From an uncultured Flavobacterium sp. (GTDB taxonomy: Bacteria > Bacteroidota > Bacteroidia > Flavobacteriales > Flavobacteriaceae): a stretch of DNA of 6,328 nucleotides. Location: positions 1 to 6,328 of the forward strand of contig CAMLKV010000137.1 in NCBI GenBank assembly GCA_946480635.1, given 5' to 3'. How positions within the stretch are numbered: position 1 is the stretch's first letter; every line of letters begins with the position of its first letter. Positions 1 to 6,311 of this stretch are shown here, piece after piece. Made by a program: the position numbers and the translations under genes. The notes under the pieces were generated by a model. It searched no databases and was not told where the DNA came from. It was given only the letters and a program-made list of their open reading frames with translations.

Positions 1-678
1 ATTTGGAGTTGGCGCAATGATTTCTATGCTTTCTTTAGTAACAGGATGAACAAATTTTAGTTTTCTTGCATGTAAATGAATGCCACCATCAGGATTACTT
101 CGATCAAAGCCATATTTTAAATCACCTTTTATTGGGCTACCAATAGCTGATAATTGACTTCTAATTTGATGATGACGACCAGTATGTAAATTGATTTCTA
201 AAGCAAAGTAATTTTTGAGTTCAGAAATAATTTTATAATCTAAACTCGCTTTTTTACTTTCAGGGACTTCTTTTAAATGTGCTTTTGAAGTATTATTTTG
301 AGGATTTCTTTTCAAAAAATGTACAAGATTGTCTTCTTGTTTAGGAGGTTTATTTTTAACTACTGCCCAATATGTTTTTTGAGTTTCTCGTTCACTAAAC
401 ATTTTATTTAATCGTTCCAAAGCTTTACTCGTACGTGCAAACATTACAATACCTGTTGTAGGTCTGTCTAATCGATGCACTACGCCTAAAAAAACGTCAC
501 CTGGTTTGTTGTATTTGTCTTTGATATATTCTTTTACTACTTCAGACAAAGGTTTATCTCCAGTTTTATCTCCTTGTACTATATCGCCCACACGTTTGTT
601 AACCACAATAATGTGATTATCTTCATGAAGTACCTGAAGGTTATCTTTGGTAGAAAGAATTTTGGTATTAGAACTCAA
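1..678 (-). CDS. RluA-family RNA pseudouridine synthase (3' end cut by window edge)
   Basis: This enzyme isomerises uridine to pseudouridine in rRNA or tRNA in the cytoplasm. The visible 226 residues begin directly with the catalytic fold, with no S4 RNA-binding domain in front. The family signature HRLDRPTTG is at about residues 68-76, with D71 as the catalytic aspartate. GRHHQIRSQL at 167-176 and the HLHARKLKFVHP block at 201-212 are the other conserved family motifs. The frame is open to base 1 and ends in the APTPN stretch usual near the C-terminus of these short proteins, so only a few residues are probably missing. There is no in-frame ATG before residue 79. The frame opens after a TAA at 691-693, leaving TTG at 676-678 (chosen) or TTG at 682-684 as starts. 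Both lie inside the end of the upstream acetyltransferase gene, which suggests coupled translation. The RNA target cannot be told from sequence. Confidence 0.93.
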   Translation of the reverse strand, partial: MSSNTKILSTKDNLQVLHEDNHIIVVNKRVGDIVQGDKTGDKPLSEVVKEYIKDKYNKPGDVFLGVVHRLDRPTTGIVMFARTSKALERLNKMFSERETQKTYWAVVKNKPPKQEDNLVHFLKRNPQNNTSKAHLKEVPESKKASLDYKIISELKNYFALEINLHTGRHHQIRSQLSAIGSPIKGDLKYGFDRSNPDGGIHLHARKLKFVHPVTKESIEIIAPTPN

Positions 679-1165
679 TTTCAAAAAGGTTTAATTGTTC
701 ATCATTTTGATTAATTACTTCTTTGAATTTTAAACCCAATTTTTCAAGAAGTTTAATAGAATTTACATTGTCTAAATTTGTAATTGCCGAAAGCTTATTA
801 TGTTCTTTAGACAAAATTTCCATAAAGGCTTTTGCACTTTCATAGGCAAACCCTTTTCCATTGAATTCTGGAAGAAAAGCAAAACCAATATCAGGATGAT
901 TTAAAAAATCTCTTTTTATAATTGTAAATAAGCCTATTTTCTTGTGAGTTTTTTTATCAGTGATTACAAAATATTTGATGTTATCAGCCTTTTCTATTTT
1001 ATCTATATACAGCTTTGCTTCATCATATGAGTGAATATTTCTATCACCAATGAAGCGTTTCCATCCTTCTGTATTAAGTAATAAATAGATGAATTCGTAA
1101 TCTAAAATATCAAGAGATTTTGAATAAACTCTTTCGGTATCAATTTTAATACTGCTCATTTGCAT
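668..1165 (-). CDS. GNAT-family N-acetyltransferase (RimJ/RimL type)
   Basis: This is a 165-residue acetyl-CoA-dependent N-acetyltransferase of the Acetyltransf_3 (RimJ/RimL-like) group; its substrate is unknown. The acetyl-CoA-binding motif A is visible as [12 protein letters not shown] at about residues 99-110, with N102-G103-K104-G105 in place of the usual Q/RxxGxG. It follows the hydrophobic strand DIGFAFL (92-98). The late motif [15 protein letters not shown] (133-147) matches the NxxSxxLxEKLGF block typical of the group. The N-terminal strand and helix region before residue 60 is less conserved. The start is either ATG at 1163-1165 or a second ATG two codons later at 1157-1159; both overlap the end of panB, by 20 or 14 bases. 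Its own end overlaps the pseudouridine synthase start. It is therefore the middle gene of a tightly packed operon, although its function has no obvious link to either neighbour. Confidence 0.88.
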   Translation of the reverse strand: MQMSSIKIDTERVYSKSLDILDYEFIYLLLNTEGWKRFIGDRNIHSYDEAKLYIDKIEKADNIKYFVITDKKTHKKIGLFTIIKRDFLNHPDIGFAFLPEFNGKGFAYESAKAFMEILSKEHNKLSAITNLDNVNSIKLLEKLGLKFKEVINQNDEQLNLFEIEF

Positions 1166-1964
1166 TAGGAAAGTCTACTGCTTTTACATCGGTTACATAT
1201 TGACCAATAGCCTTTGTCATATCTTCAAAAAGATTCATATATCTACGTAAAAAACGTGGACTAAATTCGTGAGTCATACCAATCATGTCGTGAAGAACCA
1301 AAACTTGCCCGTCAACTCCGCTACCAGCTCCAATTCCAATCACTGGAATAGAAATACTTTCAGCTACTTTTTGTGCTAATGCTGCAGGAATTTTTTCAAG
1401 CACCAATGCAAAACAACCTAGTCTTTCTAATAATTGAGCATCTTCAATCAATTTTTCAGCTTCGGCATCTTCTTTTGCGCGAACAGTATACGTTCCAAAT
1501 TTATAAATAGATTGTGGTGTTAATCCTAAGTGTCCCATCACAGGAATACCTGCCTGAAGAATTTTTTTGATAGACTCTTTTATTTCTTTTCCTCCTTCAA
1601 GTTTTACGGCATGTCCGCCACTTTCCTTCATTACACGAATGGCTGAACGTAAAGCTTCTTTAGAATCTGATTGATAAGAACCAAAAGGTAAGTCAACTAC
1701 GACTAAAGCTCTTTCTGCAGCTCTTACAACAGATGATGCATGATAAATCATTTGATCTAAAGTAATAGGTAGAGTAGTCTCGTGACCAGCCATTACATTA
1801 CTTGCCGAATCTCCCACAAGGATTACATCAACCCCAGCAGAGTCTACAATTTTTGCCATAGTGAAATCATATGCAGTAAGCATAGAAATTTTTTCACCTT
1901 TGACTTTCATATCAATTAATGATTTTGTGGTAACTCTTTTGTAATCACTTTTAGCTGTTGACAT
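1146..1964 (-). CDS. panB: 3-methyl-2-oxobutanoate hydroxymethyltransferase (ketopantoate hydroxymethyltransferase)
   Basis: PanB transfers a hydroxymethyl group from 5,10-methylenetetrahydrofolate to 2-oxoisovalerate, making ketopantoate, the first committed step towards pantothenate and CoA. The 272-residue length fits the family (E. coli PanB is about 264). The Mg-binding residues are seen as LVGDS (D52), VVDLPFGSY (D91) and VKLEGG (E123). The catalytic glutamate is E190 in [17 protein letters not shown] (144-152) and the glycine-rich [14 protein letters not shown] segment (207-220) are also characteristic of the TIM-barrel active site. The ATG at 1962-1964 gives a full N-terminus with no signal peptide, as expected for a cytosolic enzyme. 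It is the first gene of the minus-strand operon. The other pantothenate genes (panC, panD, panE) are not in this window. A candidate promoter lies just upstream. Confidence 0.98.
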   Translation of the reverse strand: MSTAKSDYKRVTTKSLIDMKVKGEKISMLTAYDFTMAKIVDSAGVDVILVGDSASNVMAGHETTLPITLDQMIYHASSVVRAAERALVVVDLPFGSYQSDSKEALRSAIRVMKESGGHAVKLEGGKEIKESIKKILQAGIPVMGHLGLTPQSIYKFGTYTVRAKEDAEAEKLIEDAQLLERLGCFALVLEKIPAALAQKVAESISIPVIGIGAGSGVDGQVLVLHDMIGMTHEFSPRFLRRYMNLFEDMTKAIGQYVTDVKAVDFPNANEQY

Positions 1965-1985
1965 AATTTGAATGTTTAGGAAGTG

Positions 1986-2017
1986 TAAAATTACTAAAAA
2001 GAATGGTTTTGTAACAA
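1986..2017 (-). promoter_or_regulatory. Candidate Bacteroidota-type promoter for the panB operon
   Basis: Read on the minus strand, a TTG (2015-2017) is followed after 21 bases by TAATTTTA (1986-1993). This approximates the Bacteroidota consensus TTG-N17-23-TAnnTTTG, with one mismatch in the last base of the -7 element. It would place the transcription start close to the panB ATG with a leader of roughly 15-20 bases. In DNA this AT-rich, similar matches occur by chance, so the call is tentative. Confidence 0.3.
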
Positions 2018-2019
2018 AA
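2007..2019. repeat. 13-base perfect palindrome TTTTGT-A-ACAAAA in the divergent intergenic region
   Basis: The arms TTTTGT and ACAAAA are exact reverse complements around a single central A. The palindrome covers the TTG proposed as the -33 element of panB, so a dimeric regulator bound here could block that promoter. This is inference; only the symmetry is seen. A second palindrome of the same 6+1+6 shape but different sequence lies 32 bases away, centre to centre. Confidence 0.3.
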
Positions 2020-2038
2020 TACTTAAGTTTTCGTCAAA

Positions 2039-2051
2039 TGATTTAAAATCA
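2039..2051. repeat. 13-base perfect palindrome TGATTT-A-AAATCA before the NTF2-like gene
   Basis: The arms TGATTT and AAATCA are exact reverse complements around one central A. The element ends seven bases before the ATG of the secreted NTF2-like protein, where it could act as an operator in the leader or promoter region. It cannot form a useful RNA hairpin because the loop would be a single base. Chance occurrence in AT-rich DNA is quite possible. Confidence 0.3.
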
Positions 2052-2058
2052 AAAAACT

Positions 2059-2493
2059 ATGAAAAAAATCATCATTTATTTACTGATTCTGTTACCATTT
2101 TATAGTAATGCACAAAATCAAGAAGTTGAAAATACGGTAAAAACCTTTTTTGAAGGATTTCATGCAAAAGACACCACAAAAATTAAATCGGTTTGTCATG
2201 ATAAAATGCTTTTGCAATCAATACTCCAAGGACAAAAAGGGACTAAGCTTGAAGAAGAGAAATCCTCTGAATTTATTAAATCATTTGCTACTTTTCCTAA
2301 GGATTTAAAATTTGAAGAAAGAATTTTGGGATACAAAATCCAAATTGATGGCGCTATGGCTCACGCATGGACTCCGTATGAATTTTATATTAATGATAAA
2401 TTAAGTCATAGTGGTGTAAATTCGTTTACTTTGTATCGTGAGAATAATCAATGGAAGATTGTTCATATTATAGACACAAGAAGAAAAAAGTAA
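2059..2493 (+). CDS. Secreted NTF2-like (SnoaL/DUF4440-type fold) small protein
   Basis: This is a 144-residue exported protein with no firm functional assignment. Residues 1-18 form a classical type I signal peptide: MKK, then a hydrophobic core IIIYLLILLPF, then a likely cleavage after S-N-A before Q19. There is no lipobox cysteine, so it is predicted to be soluble in the periplasm or secreted. The mature part begins with a helix (QEVENTVKTFFEGFHAKD) and ends with strands of the form SGVNSFTLYRENNQWKIVHIIDTR. This is the layout of NTF2-like proteins, in which an N-terminal helix of the type 'FF.a...kD' packs on a curved sheet ending in 'W+I..i.D'. The domain call comes from this pattern, not a search. 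It is the first gene of the plus-strand cluster, and only one base separates its stop from the histidine kinase start. A periplasmic partner of the sensor is therefore possible, but unproven. Confidence 0.8.
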   Translation: MKKIIIYLLILLPFYSNAQNQEVENTVKTFFEGFHAKDTTKIKSVCHDKMLLQSILQGQKGTKLEEEKSSEFIKSFATFPKDLKFEERILGYKIQIDGAMAHAWTPYEFYINDKLSHSGVNSFTLYRENNQWKIVHIIDTRRKK

Positions 2494-2494
2494 A

Positions 2495-3571
2495 TTGAAT
2501 TCAAAAACCTTAAACTATTTAAAAAGTAAACCACAATATGTAGTAGTTGTGCTCATTGTTTTAACAAGTGCAACTACTTTTTATTTTCTAAAATCTTTAT
2601 TAGGGTACAAAATTATAGCTCTTTTGTTTTTATTGATTGTGTCAATAAAAGCAATGTTTTTAGAATTCAAACCCACATTATTAGCTGCTTTTTTATCTGC
2701 GTTATTGTGGAATTTTATATTTATTCCACCTACGTTTACTTTTCACATTTCAGAGCCTGAAGACGTGCTAATGTTTATAATGTTTTTTGTGGTAGCATTG
2801 GTAAACATAGTTTTTCAGTACAGAATTCGGAAAATTGAAAATAAAAACAGACTAAAAGAAGAGAATGAAAGAACTTTAAAGTTATACAGTACACTTTTAA
2901 ATTCTCTTTCGCACGAGTTGAGAACACCCATAGCAACAATTATTGGTTCTATAGATACTATAAAGGAGAATAAAGATAAATTGAGTCCGTCTAATTTTGA
3001 TTTGTTGCTTAACGAAATAGAAATTGCCGGAAGCCGATTAGATTATCAAGTCGAAAATTTATTAAATATGAGCCGACTTGAATCAGGAATGCTAAAACTG
3101 AAGTTAGATTGGTGTGATATTAATGAATTGATTTATTTGCTGATTGAAAAACAATTTGATGGAAATAAAAGAATTCTATTTCAAGAAGTAAATGACTTTC
3201 CTTTATGTAAAATCGATATAGGTCTGACAGAACAAATTTTAATTAACTTAATTAGTAATTCATTACAATATAATGAAATTGATAAAGAGGTTAGAATAGC
3301 AATTGAAGCTCAAGAGAATAAATTGGTTTATAAAATTCAAGACAATGGTAAAGGTGTTGAACCAGAGTTTTTGCCAAGTCTTTTTGAAAAATTTTATAGA
3401 GTTCCCAATAGTAAAAGTGGTGGGACAGGTTTAGGATTATCAATAGTTAAAGGTTTTGTAGATGCTATGAGCGGAACTATTTTTGTTGAAAATGTTATTC
3501 CAAATGGATTGAGTTTCACAATAGAAATTCCAACAGAAATGACTTATCTAAATAATATTAAAAATGAATAA
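2495..3571 (+). CDS. DUF4118 (KdpD-type membrane domain) sensor histidine kinase
   Basis: This 358-residue inner-membrane kinase is the sensor of a two-component system with the next gene. Four closely packed hydrophobic segments (about 13-33, 37-53, 58-78 and 90-108) match the KdpD transmembrane domain DUF4118. A short charged linker (110-130) leads to HisKA with the H-box SHELRTP and phospho-acceptor H140. The ATPase domain shows the N-box NLISNSLQYN (251-260, N255), G1 DNGKG (283-287), F-box FEKFYR (297-302) and G2 GGTGLGLS (309-316). Compared with E. coli KdpD (894 residues), the whole N-terminal KdpD/USP cytoplasmic region and the GAF region are absent. The start is TTG at 2495-2497. An in-frame TAG at 2471-2473 and the lack of any ATG or GTG after it leave no other normal start, and the first internal Met (53) would remove the first membrane spans. 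The gene sits one base after the upstream stop and overlaps the response regulator by 8 bases. Confidence 0.93.
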   Translation: MNSKTLNYLKSKPQYVVVVLIVLTSATTFYFLKSLLGYKIIALLFLLIVSIKAMFLEFKPTLLAAFLSALLWNFIFIPPTFTFHISEPEDVLMFIMFFVVALVNIVFQYRIRKIENKNRLKEENERTLKLYSTLLNSLSHELRTPIATIIGSIDTIKENKDKLSPSNFDLLLNEIEIAGSRLDYQVENLLNMSRLESGMLKLKLDWCDINELIYLLIEKQFDGNKRILFQEVNDFPLCKIDIGLTEQILINLISNSLQYNEIDKEVRIAIEAQENKLVYKIQDNGKGVEPEFLPSLFEKFYRVPNSKSGGTGLGLSIVKGFVDAMSGTIFVENVIPNGLSFTIEIPTEMTYLNNIKNE

Positions 3572-4241
3572 CGCCGAAGTATTATTGATAGATGATGAAC
3601 AGCAAATTCGAAAGCTACTTGAAATTGCTCTTGAAAGTAATGGGTATAAAGTTATTTTTGCCGAAAATGGAAAGCAAGGTATCCAATTTGCAGCAAATCA
3701 TTCACCCGATATAATATTGTTGGATTTGCAATTACCTGATAAAAGTGGTCACGAAGTTTTAAAAGAATTACGCACTTGGTATAATAAGTCCATCATAATC
3801 TTATCGGTTTTAAATAATGAAGAAGATATTGTAAAAGCTTTAGATAATGGCGCAACCGACTATTTAACTAAGCCTTTTAGAAATGCCGAGTTGATGGCAA
3901 GAATTCGTTCGGCAATTAGAAGAAATTGGAAAGATAATTTTGATTCTATTTACAAGAATGATGAACTAGAAATTGATTTATTGGCTAGAACTGTTAAGAA
4001 GAATGAAGATTATTTAAAACTCACATCAACAGAATTCAATTTGCTGGCTTTATTCATCAAAAATGAAGGCAGGGTTTTAACACATCAATATATTTTAAAA
4101 GAAATTTGGGGAGTAGGTTCACAAACCGAAACACAGTACTTGAGAGTATTTGTTGGTACTCTTCGTAAAAAAATAGAGAATGATCCTAACAAACCACAGT
4201 ATATTATTACTGAAAGTGGAGTAGGTTACCGTTTTTGCTAA
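3564..4241 (+). CDS. KdpE-like OmpR-family response regulator
   Basis: This 225-residue DNA-binding regulator is the partner of the upstream kinase. The receiver domain (about 4-118) has the acidic pair D10-D11, phospho-acceptor D54 in LLDLQLPD, S81 at the switch Ser/Thr position and K103 in LTKPF. The OmpR-type winged helix covers about 130-225, with LTSTEFNLLALF (153-164), the recognition-helix region ETQYLRVFVGTLRKKIE (189-205) and the wing IITESGVGYRF (214-224). The combination QYLRVFVGTLRKKIE...P.YIITESGVGYRF is closer to KdpE than to other OmpR-family branches. That is a judgement from memory of the family, and the symbol kdpE is withheld because no kdpFABC is visible. ATG at 3564 overlaps the kinase stop (ATGAATAA), the usual coupling of a sensor-regulator pair. 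A TTTATA direct repeat directly after this gene and before kup is a candidate binding site for this protein. Confidence 0.93.
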   Translation: MNNAEVLLIDDEQQIRKLLEIALESNGYKVIFAENGKQGIQFAANHSPDIILLDLQLPDKSGHEVLKELRTWYNKSIIILSVLNNEEDIVKALDNGATDYLTKPFRNAELMARIRSAIRRNWKDNFDSIYKNDELEIDLLARTVKKNEDYLKLTSTEFNLLALFIKNEGRVLTHQYILKEIWGVGSQTETQYLRVFVGTLRKKIENDPNKPQYIITESGVGYRFC

Positions 4242-4243
4242 TC

Positions 4244-4260
4244 TTTATATTTTCTTTATA
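4244..4260 (+). promoter_or_regulatory. Candidate KdpE-like operator: TTTATA-N5-TTTATA direct repeat upstream of kup
   Basis: Two identical hexamers TTTATA begin at 4244 and 4255, separated by five bases. The repeat period is thus 11 bases, one helical turn, as OmpR-family dimers require; the identity extends to 8 bases (CTTTATAT at 4243-4250 and 4254-4261). From memory, the E. coli KdpE site before kdpFABC is a T-rich direct repeat with TTTATA and TTTACA half-sites at the same spacing. The element lies just after the regulator gene and about 70 bases before the kup ATG, in a suitable place for activating a kup promoter. Direct observation covers only the repeat and its position; binding is inferred. 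Confidence 0.4.
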
Positions 4261-4302
4261 TAACTCAATTTAATCTTTACTTTTTACCAATACTTATCGT
4301 CC

Positions 4303-4310
4303 GAAATTTG
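4303..4310 (+). promoter_or_regulatory. Candidate -7 element of a kup promoter
   Basis: GAAATTTG matches the Bacteroidota -7 consensus TAnnTTTG except in its first base and would give a leader of about 15 bases before the kup ATG at 4332. No TTG is found 17-23 bases upstream; that stretch is T-rich instead (4276-4288). A missing -33 element is typical of promoters needing an activator, which would fit the direct repeat at 4244-4260, but the match is weak on its own. Confidence 0.22.
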
Positions 4311-4331
4311 TCCTGTTAAATAATTATAAAA

Positions 4332-6311
4332 ATGGATAAACATCTAGGACAAGGTATAAACAGTAAAGTTACTGCCGCATCATTATTAGTCGCACTTGGA
4401 ATCATTTATGGTGACATAGGAACAAGCCCTTTATATGCTCTAAAAGCAGTTATTGGAACCAGAAAAATTGATGAGGTTTTAGTCTACGGAGGACTATCAG
4501 CAATTTTTTGGACATTAGTAATTCAAACTTCTATAAAATATATCTGGCTAACACTTCAAGCGGATAATAATGGAGAGGGAGGAATTTTTTCTTTATATGC
4601 ACTTGTAAGAAGGTATGGAAAAAAATTAGTCATTCCAGCAATTTTAGGAGCAACAACACTTCTTGCTGATGGAATTATTACACCTCCCATTTCGGTAGCT
4701 TCGGCGATAGAAGGGTTAGGAATGGTTAAAGGCTTTGAAAATGTTATTACAGCAGGAAATAACTTAACAGTTGGAATTGTTGTTGTCATTTTGTCCTTAC
4801 TGTTCTTTTTTCAGCGCTTCGGAACTCATATCATAGGTCGTTCTTTTGGACCAATTATGTTGGTTTGGTTTACCATGCTTTTAGTGGTTGGTATTCACCA
4901 AATCACTATTCATCCTGACATTTTAAAAGCATTAAACCCTTATTACGCTTATGAAATGCTCACACAGTATCCTAAAGGATTTTGGTTGTTGGGTTCGGTC
5001 TTTTTATGCACCACGGGAGCCGAAGCATTGTATTCAGATTTAGGACACTGTGGCATCAAAAATATTAGAATCAGTTGGATTTATGTAAAAACCTGTTTGG
5101 TTGTTGCTTATTTAGGGCAAGCATCTTGGTTAATGCATCAAGGTCAGGATTTCCTAAACGGAAGAAATCCTTTTTTCGAAATAATTCCATCATGGTTTTT
5201 AGTGCCAAGCATCATTATTGCGACTATGGCAACAATAATTGCATCACAAGCATTAATTAGCGGAAGTTATACTTTAATTAGTGAAGCGATGAACTTGAAT
5301 TTTTGGCCTCGTGTAGCTGTAAGACAACCTTCAGAAATGAAAGGACAAATTTACATTCCAAGTGTGAATAATGTGCTTTGGATGGGGTGTATTCTAATGA
5401 TTTTATATTTCCGTTCTTCAGAGCATATGGAAGCAGCCTACGGGTTTTCAATCACCATTACCATGATGATGACTACGCTTCTACTAGGATATTTCTTATT
5501 GTATAGATTAAAGTGGAACAAGTTCTTAGTTTTTTCTATCGTAGGAGTATTTTCAATAGTTGAATCTGCCTTTTTTGTGGCCAACGTGGCTAAAATTAAA
5601 GAAAGATGGATGTTCTTGTTCTTCGAATTAGGGATTTTTATGGTCATGTATATTTGGTACAATGCCAGAAAGATTCATAATCGATACACTAAGTTTACCG
5701 AGTTAGGAAAGTACAGCCAAAAATTAGCTGAATTAAGTGAAGACGATTCTATTCCCAAATTTGCTACGCATTTAATCTATTTAACAAAAGCCGATAGAAG
5801 ACACAATATTGAAGAGAAAATCATTAAATCAATTTTTTCTAAAAAGCCTAAAAGAGCTGATGTGTATTGGTTTTTACATTTAAATAGAACGAATGAACCG
5901 TATACTTTGTCATACAATGTTTCGGAATTAATAGATGATAAAGTAATCAAGGTAAATATTAATGTAGGATTCAGAGTTCAACCTAAAACCGAACTTTATT
6001 TTAAAAGAATTGTTCAGGAATTAGTAGCCAATAAGGAACTGAATTTACATATCAGACCTGATGGTTCAACAAAATATAATAGTGAGCCAGATTTCAAATT
6101 TGTTGTTTTAGAAAAATATTTATCAGTTGAAAATGAATTTGAAATTAGAGACAGCATTCTTCTTAATACTTATAAATATTTAAAGCGAATGGGAGTGAGC
6201 GATGAAAAGGCTTTTGGATTGGATAAAAGCGATGTGGTTATTGAACAAGTTCCTTTAGTTTATCAGCCGACTTCAAAAATAGATTTAACAAGAGAAGGTT
6301 ATGAAAACTGA
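4332..6311 (+). CDS. kup: Kup-family low-affinity potassium uptake transporter
   Basis: This 659-residue inner-membrane KUP/HAK/KT carrier imports K+, in E. coli by symport with protons. About 12 membrane spans occupy residues 14-443, followed by a cytoplasmic C-terminal domain (about 445-659); E. coli Kup has 622 residues. Family motifs are YGDIGTSPLY (26-35), ADNNGEGGIFSLYAL (77-91), ADGIITPPISVASAIEGL (112-129), TTGAEALYSDLGHCG (227-241) and ASQALISGSYTLISEAMNL (304-322). Acidic residues implicated in K+/H+ coupling in E. coli Kup (D23, E116, E229, from memory) align here with D28, D113 and E231. The ATG at 4332 leaves a short N-terminus before the first span, as expected. A 90-base gap with candidate regulatory sites separates it from the response regulator, so it may have its own promoter in addition to read-through from the sensor operon. 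Confidence 0.97.
   Translation: MDKHLGQGINSKVTAASLLVALGIIYGDIGTSPLYALKAVIGTRKIDEVLVYGGLSAIFWTLVIQTSIKYIWLTLQADNNGEGGIFSLYALVRRYGKKLVIPAILGATTLLADGIITPPISVASAIEGLGMVKGFENVITAGNNLTVGIVVVILSLLFFFQRFGTHIIGRSFGPIMLVWFTMLLVVGIHQITIHPDILKALNPYYAYEMLTQYPKGFWLLGSVFLCTTGAEALYSDLGHCGIKNIRISWIYVKTCLVVAYLGQASWLMHQGQDFLNGRNPFFEIIPSWFLVPSIIIATMATIIASQALISGSYTLISEAMNLNFWPRVAVRQPSEMKGQIYIPSVNNVLWMGCILMILYFRSSEHMEAAYGFSITITMMMTTLLLGYFLLYRLKWNKFLVFSIVGVFSIVESAFFVANVAKIKERWMFLFFELGIFMVMYIWYNARKIHNRYTKFTELGKYSQKLAELSEDDSIPKFATHLIYLTKADRRHNIEEKIIKSIFSKKPKRADVYWFLHLNRTNEPYTLSYNVSELIDDKVIKVNINVGFRVQPKTELYFKRIVQELVANKELNLHIRPDGSTKYNSEPDFKFVVLEKYLSVENEFEIRDSILLNTYKYLKRMGVSDEKAFGLDKSDVVIEQVPLVYQPTSKIDLTREGYEN

Noticed and set aside
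2024..2031. TAAGTTTT as a -7 element for the plus-strand cluster
   Set aside because: It is one base off the TAnnTTTG consensus, but the nearest upstream TTG is only 12 bases away and none lies at the expected 17-23 bases, so the promoter of the small secreted protein gene remains unassigned.
2495..3571. Kinase as a broken KdpD pseudogene that has lost its N-terminal half
   Set aside because: All membrane segments and H, N, G1, F and G2 boxes are intact, the frame is uninterrupted, and an unrelated intact gene with a signal peptide lies directly upstream, so there is no KdpD N-terminal remnant. It is better viewed as a naturally short DUF4118 kinase.
4245..4263. Inverted repeat TTATAT-N7-ATATAA after the response regulator, as a possible terminator or hairpin
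   Set aside because: The stem would be six A-T pairs only, too weak for an intrinsic terminator, and no clean U-tract follows. The same bases are better described as an 11-base-phased direct repeat.
4556..4789. Minus-strand open frame of 77 codons inside kup
   Set aside because: It lies wholly antisense to the conserved KUP motif region and its translation has no recognisable features. The same applies to the frames at 5075-5260 (plus) and 5438-5662 (minus).
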